DNA of 64,000 nt from Tissierellia bacterium. Lineage in GTDB: Bacteria; Bacillota; Clostridia; Tissierellales; Peptoniphilaceae. Positions 17,926 to 27,563 of this stretch are shown here, in pieces. Made by a program: the position numbers and the translations under genes. The stretch covers positions 1-64,000 of the forward strand of contig JAAYFJ010000091.1 in assembly GCA_012728295.1 (NCBI GenBank), read 5' to 3'. The notes under the pieces are model-generated. The model did no database searches. It saw only the letters and a list, made by a program, of their open reading frames with translations, and was not told the origin of the DNA. Numbering within the stretch: position 1 is the stretch's first letter; each line of letters starts with the position of its first letter.

Positions 17926-18393
17926 ATGAAATTGCATTATTTTATAATGGCTTTAGCCATTGTGCTGGATCAAATATCCAAAATTAAAATGGTTCAAATA
18001 TTATCCTTGAAAGACCCTATAGTAATAATTCCAGATTTTTTTAAGCTGACCTTAGTCCACAATAAAGGCGCTGCATTTGGGATTTTACAAAATCAAAGAG
18101 TTCTTTTTTTGATTATTACGGTGGTTGCAGATGCTGCAATGGTAGGTGGGCTGGTTTTTTATGGTAAAAAGTTAAATAGATGGGAAAGGTGGGCTCTTGG
18201 GGCTATTACAGGAGGCGCCATTGGCAATGCCATAGATAGAATTCGTTTTGGTTACGTGGTTGATTTTTTTAGCTTTACTTTTTTTAAAAAATATAATTTT
18301 GCAGTTTTTAATGTTGCAGATGCATTTATTGTAGTTGGGGTCATAGTATTGCTTATGCTCACATTGTGGGGTGGAAAATCCAATGATAAATAA
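17926..18393 (+). CDS. lspA: Lipoprotein signal peptidase (SPase II)
   Basis: A 155-residue membrane aspartyl protease with four membrane segments that cuts signal peptides off diacylglyceryl-prolipoproteins. Motifs are intact: LDQISK near the N-terminus, NKGAAFGIL, and both catalytic aspartates in NAIDRIRFGYVVDF and FNVADA. I choose ATG 17926 (AAAGGA upstream) over ATG 17908, which overlaps the ylmH stop and has no clear site. Confidence 0.95.
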   Translation: MKLHYFIMALAIVLDQISKIKMVQILSLKDPIVIIPDFFKLTLVHNKGAAFGILQNQRVLFLIITVVADAAMVGGLVFYGKKLNRWERWALGAITGGAIGNAIDRIRFGYVVDFFSFTFFKKYNFAVFNVADAFIVVGVIVLLMLTLWGGKSNDK

Positions 18394-19282
18394 ATGGGTT
18401 ATTGATGAAACTGGAGTAGGCATAAGATTGGATAAGTTTTTATCAGAGGAAAATGAAGAGCAGTCAAGGTCTGCTTGGCAAAAACGCATTGATTGTGGAG
18501 AAATCAAGGTCAATGGAAATGTTGAGAAGAGCAATTACAAAGTAAAGTCAGGCGATGAAATCCAATGGGAAGCTGTGGAAACGGCAAAAGATATTATCTA
18601 TCCAGTGGACATGGGGTTACAGGTTATTTATGAAGACGATTTTTTAGCTGTTATTAACAAACCCTCTGGAATTTCAATGCATCCTGGTAGTGGAGCAAAA
18701 GAAGAGACTCTAGCTCATGGATTATTGCATAGATTTAAAAAGTTATCTAAAGTATCAGGTGAAGACAGGCCGGGGATAGTTCATAGGCTAGACAAAGAAA
18801 CAGCAGGCATATTGATAATTGCTAAAGATGATATTACCCACGAAATTATTAAAGATTCTTTTAGCAGAAGAGAAGTATATAAAAGCTACTATGCCATTGT
18901 CCACGGAAAGTATAAGGAATCTAAGTCTATTGTTGAACCGATAGGAAGGCATCCTGTTCATAGAACTAAGATGGCAGTAGTAAACGATGGCAGAAAGGCG
19001 ATTACGGAAGTATTCCCTGTGGAGGATTTGGGAAATTATACATTGGTAAAAGTTGACATTATTACTGGTAGAACTCATCAGATAAGAGTCCATTTAGCCT
19101 ATGATAATCATCCAGTAGTTGGAGATTCGGTATATGGGCCAAAGAAAACCCATAGCAAATTCTTAATGCTTGCGGCAACAACAGTTGGAATTAAACATCC
19201 TCATACTGGTGAGTACCTGTCATTTAAAACAGAGCTGCCAGAGCATATGCAGAGTTTCATTAGAAAAAATTCAAAAAGATAA
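18383..19282 (+). CDS. RluA-family pseudouridine synthase (RluD/YlyB)
   Basis: About 299 residues: N-terminal S4 domain (about 10-65) and RluA catalytic domain with the active-site Asp in GIVHRLDKETAG and the TGRTHQIRVHL motif. It converts uridine to pseudouridine in 23S rRNA; the target sites cannot be assigned firmly. ATG 18383 is preferred to GTG 18371. It overlaps the end of lspA by 11 bases, the usual lspA-rluD coupling. Confidence 0.95.
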   Translation: MINKWVIDETGVGIRLDKFLSEENEEQSRSAWQKRIDCGEIKVNGNVEKSNYKVKSGDEIQWEAVETAKDIIYPVDMGLQVIYEDDFLAVINKPSGISMHPGSGAKEETLAHGLLHRFKKLSKVSGEDRPGIVHRLDKETAGILIIAKDDITHEIIKDSFSRREVYKSYYAIVHGKYKESKSIVEPIGRHPVHRTKMAVVNDGRKAITEVFPVEDLGNYTLVKVDIITGRTHQIRVHLAYDNHPVVGDSVYGPKKTHSKFLMLAATTVGIKHPHTGEYLSFKTELPEHMQSFIRKNSKR

Positions 19283-19304
19283 ATACTTAATATTGGTGAA
19301 TATT

Positions 19305-20129
19305 ATGAAGATTATTTCTAATTCAAAAGCAAAGTTAAACGGCTTTCAATTAAAAATATTAGCATTGGTATTAATGCTAATAGACCATATTCACTATATT
19401 TTTGATTTTACTGGCAGCATACCATTATTGTTTAAACAGGTAGGCAGATTGTCAGCGCCGATTTTTCTATTTATTTTTATCCAAGGGTTCATAAAAACTA
19501 AAAATAGAGAGAAATTCTTTACTAGAATCTATATAGTATATTTTCTAATGGGAATAGTTTATTGTGGATTAAATATATATGGAGGGGCTAGAAGCGATGG
19601 CTTTATTCCCCAAAACGCAATATTCTCAAATTTCATCATTCTTTTTATTTTGTTTAGTGGAATAGAAGAATTTAAAAACGGGAAATTATTAAAAGGGGTA
19701 ATATTTATATCATTTCCCATCGTATACGATAAAGTATTCTCATTCTTTATATCCAGTATAGGATATAAATCTGCTTTGGCAATTTGGACGTATGCGATTT
19801 TCCCTGCTTATTCCACAATAATGGATGGTGGGATATTCTATATCCTAACGGGGCTGTTATTGTATATTTTTGTTGAAAATAGAAGGCTTCAGGTATTAAG
19901 CTATGTACTATTTACTCTAGGGATATATATTGTATATTATAGTGTTATGATACCAAACTTTAACATGATTACTATGTTTAATAGCTACTATCAGTGGATG
20001 AGCGTATTTGCTGCACCCTTTATGCTACTTTACAATGGAGAACGTGGAAAGGATATAAAATCGTTTTTCTATGTTTTTTATCCGCTTCACATATATATTT
20101 TATACGCTATTTCAATGTTTATACAATAG
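19305..20129 (+). CDS. TraX family membrane protein
   Basis: A 274-residue protein with about eight membrane segments. The N-terminal FQLKILALVLMLIDHI, the RLSAPIF segment and the C-terminal FYPLHIYILY are the hallmarks of TraX (PF05857). TraX acetylates F-pilin in the F plasmid; chromosomal homologues in Clostridia have no known substrate. The longer frame from 19170 overlaps the upstream gene and lacks a ribosome binding site, so ATG 19305 is used (only a weak TTGGTGA precedes it). Confidence 0.85.
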   Translation: MKIISNSKAKLNGFQLKILALVLMLIDHIHYIFDFTGSIPLLFKQVGRLSAPIFLFIFIQGFIKTKNREKFFTRIYIVYFLMGIVYCGLNIYGGARSDGFIPQNAIFSNFIILFILFSGIEEFKNGKLLKGVIFISFPIVYDKVFSFFISSIGYKSALAIWTYAIFPAYSTIMDGGIFYILTGLLLYIFVENRRLQVLSYVLFTLGIYIVYYSVMIPNFNMITMFNSYYQWMSVFAAPFMLLYNGERGKDIKSFFYVFYPLHIYILYAISMFIQ

Positions 20130-20130
20130 C

Positions 20131-20164
20131 AAAAGGCATCTCCTTTTATTGGAGAATGCCTTTT
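20131..20164. terminator. Bidirectional terminator between traX and rqcH
   Basis: AAAAGGCATCTCC (20131-20143) pairs with 20151-20164, leaving one bulged base; loop of seven bases. A/T runs flank both sides, suiting the two convergent genes. Confidence 0.85.
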
Positions 20165-20167
20165 AAT

Positions 20168-21880
20168 TTATTCTATGATTATTGTTTGTTGGTTATCATA
20201 GTGGACCAGTCCTGGGCCACCTCCAGGTATCCTGCTAACATTTCGACGTTTAGTATAATCCACTTCAACCGGTCCTTGTCCTTTTACTTGGCTGAATTCT
20301 GCAGCCTTTTTTGCAGCAAATTCAATGGAGTCAACTGATGCTTCGCTTCCGTTGGTGCGTAATATTACATGACTCCCCGCATAACCTTTTACGTGAAACC
20401 AAAGGTCGTCCTTATGACTAATTTTAAAAGTTAATTGATCATTTTGCTTTCTGTTTCTCCCAACTAGTACAGAGAATCCATCAGGTGTACTAAATTCAAC
20501 TGGTTTTCCAAGTTTAATAGAACCAGATTTCTTCTTTTTTCCAGATTTCAAATAACCATCTTCTTGTAGTGTCTGTCTTATAACTTCCAAATCGTCATCA
20601 TGGTTAATAATAGAGATATCATATAGTGTGTTTTCTAAATAATTAATTCGACGTTCTGTTTCTATGATTTGCTTATCCAATATCAATGCAGCGTTTTTTA
20701 ACTTCTGATATTGCTTATAATATCGATGGGCATTGTTCATAGCAGTCAAGGTTGGATCCATTTTTATCGTAATAGGTTTCATTTCGGGGTCGTAGAAATT
20801 ATCTAATATAACCTGTTCTAAATATGGATCTATCGCATTAGCATTGGCAGCCAACAGATCTCCACAAACTTTATAGTATTCTCTATTTTTGGCATCTTCC
20901 AATTCGATTTTTAGCTGTTCATATTTATTTCGCTGTCTATCTAGCCTTATACGTAGTAATTTTCGCAAAGCCTGTTGTCTCTGCGACTTCTTCATTTCAT
21001 CTTGCTTAGAAAGGTAAAACCTTTCCACCAATGAGCTTAAATCATCATATTTTTCATGGTGAAAGTTACCCAGTGGCATTAAATGGAAATGATACAACTC
21101 TTCTTCTTTTCCATTTTTATTAGTTAAATACAACAATGGTTCGATATCGTTATTTCTATGAATTTCTTGAACCTTTAGAAAAGAGTTATCCAGTTCGGTT
21201 AATTGAAATTCATCCAATGAAGCAAAAGGAGTATCGCCATCTATATTTGCATAAGAACACATATGTCTACATACCAAAGGACTTAATCCCATGTAAGTAT
21301 TTAGAAGTGATCGCCATGTAGACTTAGTGTTTTTTTCAATGGCAACAGATGGCAGATTACAATCTGACAGAGGGTTGATTTTATCTCCTAACAATACGGA
21401 AGGATCATATTTTTCACCAGGAAGGATTTGTCTTAGTCTGCTCATGTTTTCTGTTACTCTGCGAATACTGTCTATAATAATATTGCTTTCCGAATCTATT
21501 AATATTAAATTGCTGTGTTTTCCCATTATTTCCATGACTAGACTCTTTTTTACACGGTAGCCCAACTCGTTTGAACTGACTACGTTTAATACAATTATCC
21601 TGTCGTTTGACAATTGATTAAAACTCTCGATGTACCCACCTTGTAAATGCTTTCTAAGTACCATACAAAAAGTTGGAGGTATCATGGGGTTTGGAAAATT
21701 CTTATTAGCTAAATAAAACCTGGGAGCACTTAAATTTGTGCAAAACACAATAACACTGCCATGGCGCAAACTAATAGTAACAGTGTCATCTTGTGGTTGA
21801 TATATTCTATCTATTCGTTGGCCAACGATTTTTTGAGATTCAGAAAGCAAAGCGTTTGTAAATAAACCGTCAAATGGCAT
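20168..21880 (-). CDS. rqcH: Ribosome quality-control factor RqcH (NFACT family)
   Basis: A 570-residue NFACT protein that binds stalled 50S-peptidyl-tRNA and adds C-terminal alanine tails to the nascent chain, marking it for degradation. Order: NFACT-N (MPFDGLFTNAL at the start), helix-hairpin-helix and a coiled-coil (about 290-430), and the NFACT-R domain (DLWFHVKGYAGSHVILR, about 475-491). The old name is fibronectin-binding FbpA. GGAGGTGG precedes ATG 21880. Confidence 0.94.
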   Translation of the reverse strand: MPFDGLFTNALLSESQKIVGQRIDRIYQPQDDTVTISLRHGSVIVFCTNLSAPRFYLANKNFPNPMIPPTFCMVLRKHLQGGYIESFNQLSNDRIIVLNVVSSNELGYRVKKSLVMEIMGKHSNLILIDSESNIIIDSIRRVTENMSRLRQILPGEKYDPSVLLGDKINPLSDCNLPSVAIEKNTKSTWRSLLNTYMGLSPLVCRHMCSYANIDGDTPFASLDEFQLTELDNSFLKVQEIHRNNDIEPLLYLTNKNGKEEELYHFHLMPLGNFHHEKYDDLSSLVERFYLSKQDEMKKSQRQQALRKLLRIRLDRQRNKYEQLKIELEDAKNREYYKVCGDLLAANANAIDPYLEQVILDNFYDPEMKPITIKMDPTLTAMNNAHRYYKQYQKLKNAALILDKQIIETERRINYLENTLYDISIINHDDDLEVIRQTLQEDGYLKSGKKKKSGSIKLGKPVEFSTPDGFSVLVGRNRKQNDQLTFKISHKDDLWFHVKGYAGSHVILRTNGSEASVDSIEFAAKKAAEFSQVKGQGPVEVDYTKRRNVSRIPGGGPGLVHYDNQQTIIIE

Positions 21881-22012
21881 ACTACCACCTCCATCATTGA
21901 TATTTTATATAATACGGATTGCTTTGTAAAGGAAGCGATATTTAATAATTTGATTAATTTTGTTTAAAAAGATAAAAGAAGTACTAAATTATGCGAATAA
22001 ATACCATTATTT

Positions 22013-22042
22013 TTGGAAAATAATCTAATTTAATGATATAAT
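22013..22042 (+). promoter_or_regulatory. Sigma-A promoter for the yicC-thiN run
   Basis: TTGGAA (22013-22018), 18 bases, then TATAAT (22037-22042) preceded by TG (extended -10). The gap 21881-22093 holds nothing else obvious. Confidence 0.6.
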
Positions 22043-22093
22043 ATTATGATATAAAAAAAGAATAGTGCTAATATTAAGATATAGAGGTGTTAC

Positions 22094-22975
22094 ATGGCAA
22101 ACAGTATGACAGGATTTGGTCGTGGGGAAAGTAGCAATGAATTACATCAAGTAATAGTTGAAGTTAAAAGTGTTAATCATAGGTATCAAGAAGTATATGT
22201 GAGAACTCCTCGCCACGGAAATTACCTTGAACAAGTCGTAAGGAATTATATTAAGCAAGAGGGTGGAAGAGGAAAATATGAGGTCAACGTTGAACTTAGC
22301 AATGTGGGAGATTCTAAATTTGAGCTAAGTGTGGATTTAGCACTCGCCAATGCATATTATCAAGCGTATAAATCAATTGCAGAAGACTTGGAGATCAATG
22401 ATACTATTTCATTATCTATGATTACAAGAAACAACGAGGTCATTGTATCTAAGAGAAAAGAGATAGATTACGATGAAATTAGTAACTTAACACTTCAAGC
22501 GTTAGAATGTGCTATGAGAGATTTATGGCACATGCGAAAAGTAGAAGGGGAACGATTATCCAATGAATTGTTAGGTAGATTAAATACTTTGGGCGAAACT
22601 ATTGAAGAGTTAGGAATTTTAAGTGCTAATCTGCCATTAGACTACAAGAGAAAGTTGCAAGAGAGGATTGAGGAATTATTAGGTTCTTCTGTTCCTTTAG
22701 ATAAGGATAGGTTGGAAAATGAAGTAGCCTACTATGCAGATAAATTAAATGTTGAGGAAGAAATAAATAGGCTAAAAAGCCATATTTTACAGTTCCAGGC
22801 TAGCGTAATTTTAGACGAACCCGTAGGTAGAAAATTAGACTTCTTAGTACAAGAGATGAATAGGGAAGTCAATACCATTGGTTCTAAATCAAATGACGAG
22901 TCAATAGCTGGGCTTGTCATAGATTTAAAGGCGGAGATAGAGAAAATGCGTGAACAAATTCAGAACTTAGCTTAG
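22094..22975 (+). CDS. YicC/YloC family endoribonuclease
   Basis: A 293-residue protein starting MANSMTGFGRGE, the signature of the YicC family, with the C-terminal DUF1732 part (GRKLDFLVQEMNREVNTIGSK). E. coli YicC and B. subtilis YloC are endoribonucleases acting on mRNA and sRNA. First gene of the yicC-remA-gmk-rpoZ cluster, in the usual order. Confidence 0.93.
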   Translation: MANSMTGFGRGESSNELHQVIVEVKSVNHRYQEVYVRTPRHGNYLEQVVRNYIKQEGGRGKYEVNVELSNVGDSKFELSVDLALANAYYQAYKSIAEDLEINDTISLSMITRNNEVIVSKRKEIDYDEISNLTLQALECAMRDLWHMRKVEGERLSNELLGRLNTLGETIEELGILSANLPLDYKRKLQERIEELLGSSVPLDKDRLENEVAYYADKLNVEEEINRLKSHILQFQASVILDEPVGRKLDFLVQEMNREVNTIGSKSNDESIAGLVIDLKAEIEKMREQIQNLA

Positions 22976-22986
22976 GGTGAAAGCTG

Positions 22987-23238
22987 ATGAAAATAATTAA
23001 TATAGGTTTTGGGAATATCGTGATGGCGGAGCGCATAGTAGCGGTAATAAGCCCAGATTCAGCTCCAGTTAAACGCTTAGTCCAGGAAAAAAAAGAAAAA
23101 GGCAATGTAATTGATGCAACATATGGTAGAAAGACAAGGGCTGTAATAATCATGGATAGCCAGCACATTGTATTGTCTTCCGTTTTGCCAGAGACAATTG
23201 TAAACCGTTTGCAGTCAAAGGGGGATCAAGACATATGA
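22987..23238 (+). CDS. remA: RemA family regulatory protein (DUF370)
   Basis: An 83-residue protein matching RemA/YlzA over its whole length ([33 protein letters not shown]). In B. subtilis RemA is a ring-forming DNA-binding activator of biofilm matrix genes. The same position, between yicC and gmk, is seen there; the regulated genes here are unknown. Overlaps gmk by 4 bases. Confidence 0.93.
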   Translation: MKIINIGFGNIVMAERIVAVISPDSAPVKRLVQEKKEKGNVIDATYGRKTRAVIIMDSQHIVLSSVLPETIVNRLQSKGDQDI

Positions 23239-23822
23239 TAGAAGATGTATCAAAGGGTTTTTTATTAGTGGTATCTGGTCCTTCTGGCTCTGGGAAGGGG
23301 ACAGTCTGCAACGAATTGATGAAAGCTCATAAAGATGTAGTATTTTCCATTTCAGCAACCACAAGAGCCATTAGAGATGGTGAAGTGGATGGAATCCACT
23401 ATCAGTTTCTATCGGAAGAGGACTTTCTAGACAAGGTAGAGAAGGGGCTTTTTCTTGAATATGCAAATGTTCATAACAACTATTATGGCACGCCTTATTT
23501 GCCAATAAAAGAAAATATAGATAAAGGAAATATTGCTTTGCTTGAAATCGATGTTCAAGGGGCAATGCAGGTAAAAGAGAATAATATTAGAGGAGTTTAT
23601 GTTTTCATTGCACCTCCATCAATGGAAGAGCTAGAAAGCAGATTGATTAAAAGAGGAACAGATTCCCCAGAGGTAATAGCTAGAAGAATGAAAAATGCAA
23701 TAATGGAAATGGATTATATTTCAAAATATGATTATCTCATTGTCAATGACAGTGTGGAAGAGTCCGTTAGAGCACTGGAAAGCATTTTATTTGCTGAGAA
23801 GCATAGAGTAATAGGAGGATAA
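23235..23822 (+). CDS. gmk: Guanylate kinase
   Basis: A 195-residue enzyme phosphorylating GMP to GDP. P-loop GPSGSGKGT (about 15-23), [14 protein letters not shown] and the LEIDVQGA segment are all standard. ATGA overlap with remA and a one-base gap to rpoZ indicate one transcript. Confidence 0.97.
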   Translation: MIEDVSKGFLLVVSGPSGSGKGTVCNELMKAHKDVVFSISATTRAIRDGEVDGIHYQFLSEEDFLDKVEKGLFLEYANVHNNYYGTPYLPIKENIDKGNIALLEIDVQGAMQVKENNIRGVYVFIAPPSMEELESRLIKRGTDSPEVIARRMKNAIMEMDYISKYDYLIVNDSVEESVRALESILFAEKHRVIGG

Positions 23823-23823
23823 T

Positions 23824-24138
23824 ATGATAATACCATCTTTTAACGAGATATCAAAAATCACTGACAGTAGATACGCATTAGTAATGTTGGTTTCAAAAAG
23901 GGCACGTCAGCTTGTTGACGGATCAGAACCTTGTATCAATACTAAGGACGAAAATCCGGTTACTACTGCAATTAAAGAAGTAATGGACAACGATGTCGTA
24001 TTTGGTGAGCCTATGAGTGATTATGAGTACAGATTGAAAGCTGAAAAAATTAGGCTAGCAGAGGAATTAGAAGACGCAGTTGTAGATGTTCAAGCTGATG
24101 CAATAGAAGCTGGTGGTATGAATGATATTGTGGGATAA
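23824..24138 (+). CDS. rpoZ: RNA polymerase subunit omega
   Basis: A 104-residue omega subunit: SRYALVMLVSKRARQL near the N-terminus and the NPVTTAIKEV segment match the family, which helps assemble RNA polymerase around beta prime. AGGAGG lies just before ATG 23824. A short acidic C-terminal extension is present, as in several Clostridia. Confidence 0.92.
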   Translation: MIIPSFNEISKITDSRYALVMLVSKRARQLVDGSEPCINTKDENPVTTAIKEVMDNDVVFGEPMSDYEYRLKAEKIRLAEELEDAVVDVQADAIEAGGMNDIVG

Positions 24139-25333
24139 AAAACATATATTAATAGGAATTACTGGTGGGATTGCCGCGTATAAAGTAACCGAGTTAATTA
24201 GCTTGCTAAAAAAAGCAGGTGCTACTTGCGAGGTGATTATGACAGAGGGAGCCAAAGAGTTTATTACTCCTTTGACAATACAAACACTAACTGAGCACAA
24301 AGTGCACATTGACCAATTCTCCCTTCCTATAACTATGGATGTAGAGCACATAGAATTAGCAAAAAGAGCAGATGCGCTAGTAATATGCCCTGCCACTGCT
24401 AATACAATTGCAAAGTTAAACCATGGTCTTGCAGATAATTTATTATCCACTGTTGCCTTAGCTTACGAAGGGCCGAAGTTGGTGGTTCCAGCAATGAATA
24501 CTGCCATGTGGAAAAATGCTGCAACTATTAAAAATGTTAATGGAATTAAAGAGTTGGGATATACTGTAATGAATCCGGATTCTGGTCTTTTGGCATGTGG
24601 GGACATAGGTGAGGGGAAAATGCCCCAACCAGCCGATGTTTTTGAAGCCATTGAGGATTTGCTTACTGAGAAGGATTTAGTGGGTAAAACCGTAGTCGTA
24701 ACTGCTGGGCCAACCATGGAACCCCTAGATCCAGTGCGTTATTTAACTAATCACTCAAGTGGTAAAATGGGTTATTCTATAGCAAAAGAGGCAAAGCAAA
24801 GAGGTGCAAAAGTTGTACTGATTAAAGGATATACACCCAATATTCCTCCGAATGTAGATAAATTAGTAGAAATAAAGACCACGGGAGAACTTCTGGAAGC
24901 AGTTGATGAGCACTTTGAAGACTGCGATGTATTGATTATGCCTGCAGCACCACTAGACTATAGGCCAAGCACCGTCAGTGATAAAAAAATAAAAAAAGGT
25001 GATAATGACACACTATCTATGGTGTTTGTACCTAATCCTGATGTGGCAAAAACTATGGGAGCTAAGAAAACTCATCAAATCATGGTTGGATTTGCTGCAG
25101 AAACCAATGATGTGCTGGAAAATGCACAAGGCAAGTTAGTTAAAAAGAACTTGGACTTTATTGTAGCAAATGACCTGACTAGAGAAGGCGCTGGCTTTAA
25201 AGAATCAACGAATATAATAACTATTATCTCTGCTGATGGAGAACAGACAAAATTCCCCATTATGTCTAAAGAGCAAGTAGCTCAAGAGATAATAAACAAA
25301 ATAATACAGTTAATTGGAAAAGCTAGAAGTTAA
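24122..25333 (+). CDS. coaBC: Bifunctional phosphopantothenoylcysteine decarboxylase/synthetase
   Basis: A 403-residue fusion making 4'-phosphopantetheine for coenzyme A. The N-terminal CoaC flavoprotein half (about 1-185; ITGGIAAYK, the PAMNTAMW segment, active-site Cys in LACGDIGEGKM) is followed by the CoaB half (about 190-403; TAGPTMEPLDPVRYLTNHSSGKMG). The start overlaps rpoZ by 17 bases. Its stop codon lies inside a palindromic terminator. Confidence 0.96.
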   Translation: MILWDKKHILIGITGGIAAYKVTELISLLKKAGATCEVIMTEGAKEFITPLTIQTLTEHKVHIDQFSLPITMDVEHIELAKRADALVICPATANTIAKLNHGLADNLLSTVALAYEGPKLVVPAMNTAMWKNAATIKNVNGIKELGYTVMNPDSGLLACGDIGEGKMPQPADVFEAIEDLLTEKDLVGKTVVVTAGPTMEPLDPVRYLTNHSSGKMGYSIAKEAKQRGAKVVLIKGYTPNIPPNVDKLVEIKTTGELLEAVDEHFEDCDVLIMPAAPLDYRPSTVSDKKIKKGDNDTLSMVFVPNPDVAKTMGAKKTHQIMVGFAAETNDVLENAQGKLVKKNLDFIVANDLTREGAGFKESTNIITIISADGEQTKFPIMSKEQVAQEIINKIIQLIGKARS

Positions 25334-25345
25334 CTTCTAGCTTTT
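25318..25345 (+). terminator. Palindromic terminator at the coaBC-priA junction
   Basis: A perfect 28-base palindrome ending in a T run (25342-25346) covers the coaBC stop codon. Only 15 bases separate it from priA, so it may lower priA transcription rather than end the operon. Confidence 0.75.
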
Positions 25346-25360
25346 TGAAAGGAACGGAAT

Positions 25361-27562
25361 ATGCTGGTACAAGTTGTTTTGACTACAGCCTTTATTATGG
25401 CCAAAACTGCATTTACGTATATTTTACCCGATGGAGAAGTTTATTCACCGGGGCTTAGGGTTGAGGTTCCTTTTGGCAGGTCTAATAAAACAGAAGTGGG
25501 CGTCTTGGTCGGAATAGGGCAAGATGATGAAGCTTCAAAGTATAAGAAAATCATTAGAGTATTAGATCGACAACCACTGTTTAATAATGAGATGTTGCAA
25601 CTCTTTGAGTATATATATAAAGAAAATATGATTCCGTTGGGGCAAGCCATTAGTTATTTAATGCCACCTATTCAATATGAGCAATATCATGTTAAAGATG
25701 ACGGGAAAGCTGTGTTTAGCGGCCATAATAGATCTTTGAGACAGTGGTTAAAGGCAAATCCAGAGGCTCGTATTAGAAAATCAGCAACCAGGCAGGAAGC
25801 TCTTTGGAATTATTTAATAAAAAATGGAATTACTGAGAGAGATGTGCTTAAAAATAGTACTGGGATTCCTCAGTCTGTAATATCGCAGATGCTTGATCAA
25901 GGCAGTGTCGTCGAAGTTTCAGCTCCAGAGAAACAGTGTATGAAAATAGCTTTAAATGAAGAACAAAGACTATGTGCTGATGGTATAATTGCGAGCAAAA
26001 AACCTTGGCACTTGCTCTACGGGGTAACCTCCAGTGGCAAGACAGAAGTTTATATTGAACTGATAAAAGAAACTTTAAAGCAGGGAAAACAGGCATTGGT
26101 TTTGGTGCCTGAAATTGGATTAATTCACCAAATGGTTAGTAGAATTGAACCATATTTTAACGAAGATGTTGCCGTACTAAGTAGTAAAGAAGCAATGGGG
26201 ATTCGAGCTTATGAATGGATTAATTTAAAAAATGGAACTACCTCTATTGCCGTTGGAGTTCGGTCTGGAATAACTGCCAGTTTTAATAATTTAGGATTGA
26301 TAATAATAGATGAAATGCATGACTCCTCTTATGAACCCATGGAGGGCTCAAGATATAATGTTTTGGAAACTGCTTTGTTCAGATGTGAAACTGAGAAATG
26401 CAAGTTAGTCATGGGCAGTGCAACTCCTTCTATATCCTATATGCATAGAGCACTAGCAGAAGGGGATATACTTTGGTTGTTGAAAAATAGGTATAAAAAC
26501 AGACCTTTTCCAGATGTAAGTCTTGTGGACATGAGAAGTGAGTTGGAAAAAGGCAATAGAAATATCTTTAGTTATAAGTTGCAAAGACAAATGGAGGATA
26601 GCCTAAACAATGATGAACAGATTATGCTGTTTATCAACAGAAGAGGATTTTCGACATTTGTGTCCTGCAGAAGTTGTGGTCATGTTATGGAGTGTCCTCA
26701 ATGTAAACAAATTTTGACGTTTCATGCCAAAAAAAAGCGATTAATATGCCATCAATGTGGATATACTGAAGCAGCTCCTAAAGTATGTCCAGCATGTGGT
26801 AGTGTAAAGATAAGATATTTTGGAATAGGAACGGAACAAATACAACAAGCTATAACGAAACGCTTTCCAAACATTGGAGTTTTAAGGATGGATAGAGATT
26901 CCACAGGGCGGAAAGGAAGTCACAAAGAAATCGTTAACAGTATGCATACAAAAGATGCTCAGGTGCTGATTGGAACCCAAATGATAGTAAAGGGGCACGA
27001 TTTTCCAGGAGTTAGTACAGTAGGTATTTTAGCTGCTGATATGAGTCTTTATATACCTAGTTTTAAAGCCGCAGAGAACACTTTCCAGTTAATAATGCAG
27101 ATGGCTGGGAGAGCTGGTCGTCATGAAAATAATGGGCAGGTAATATTACAGACATACTCTCCAGATCACTATGCTATAGAAAGAGCTGCAAACAACGACT
27201 ACAAAGGGTTTTATAAAGACGAGATAGCTTTGAGAAAAGCATTTTATTGGCCTCCTTTTTGGGAGATTATGGAAATGGAATTGTTTCCTGGTAAAAACCC
27301 TGAAAAAGGGTATATAAAAGTCGATGAATTATACCAATTGTTCAATGAATTTGTTATTGAAAAGGGTATAGATGAAAGTCTTTACTATTCATATCAACCG
27401 ATACTACAAGATCATAACTCCAAAGAGCATCCGCAAATATTTACATGGATGACCAAGTGGTCAAAGACTATAGCCGTTGAGATGAATGAGATTTGGAACA
27501 AATTGTGGGAATTTGATAATGATGTTAGTATGAAAATAAAGTGGAAAAGGACAAGGTGGTAA
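25361..27562 (+). CDS. priA: Primosomal replication-restart helicase PriA
   Basis: A 733-residue superfamily 2 helicase that reloads the replisome at stalled forks. Order: N-terminal DNA-binding domain, Walker A GVTSSGKTEVY (about 221-231), a DExH box that reads DEMHD instead of the usual DEEHD/E, a zinc-binding insertion with eight Cys (CRSCGHVMECPQC, then CHQCG and CPACG), and the helicase C domain with QMAGRAGR. AAAGGA precedes ATG 25361. priA-def-fmt order is conserved. Confidence 0.96.
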   Translation: MLVQVVLTTAFIMAKTAFTYILPDGEVYSPGLRVEVPFGRSNKTEVGVLVGIGQDDEASKYKKIIRVLDRQPLFNNEMLQLFEYIYKENMIPLGQAISYLMPPIQYEQYHVKDDGKAVFSGHNRSLRQWLKANPEARIRKSATRQEALWNYLIKNGITERDVLKNSTGIPQSVISQMLDQGSVVEVSAPEKQCMKIALNEEQRLCADGIIASKKPWHLLYGVTSSGKTEVYIELIKETLKQGKQALVLVPEIGLIHQMVSRIEPYFNEDVAVLSSKEAMGIRAYEWINLKNGTTSIAVGVRSGITASFNNLGLIIIDEMHDSSYEPMEGSRYNVLETALFRCETEKCKLVMGSATPSISYMHRALAEGDILWLLKNRYKNRPFPDVSLVDMRSELEKGNRNIFSYKLQRQMEDSLNNDEQIMLFINRRGFSTFVSCRSCGHVMECPQCKQILTFHAKKKRLICHQCGYTEAAPKVCPACGSVKIRYFGIGTEQIQQAITKRFPNIGVLRMDRDSTGRKGSHKEIVNSMHTKDAQVLIGTQMIVKGHDFPGVSTVGILAADMSLYIPSFKAAENTFQLIMQMAGRAGRHENNGQVILQTYSPDHYAIERAANNDYKGFYKDEIALRKAFYWPPFWEIMEMELFPGKNPEKGYIKVDELYQLFNEFVIEKGIDESLYYSYQPILQDHNSKEHPQIFTWMTKWSKTIAVEMNEIWNKLWEFDNDVSMKIKWKRTRW

Positions 27563-27563
27563 T

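Noticed and set aside
19994..20338. Plus-strand ORF across the traX/rqcH junction
   Set aside because: It runs through the terminator, overlaps both real genes and has no ribosome binding site.
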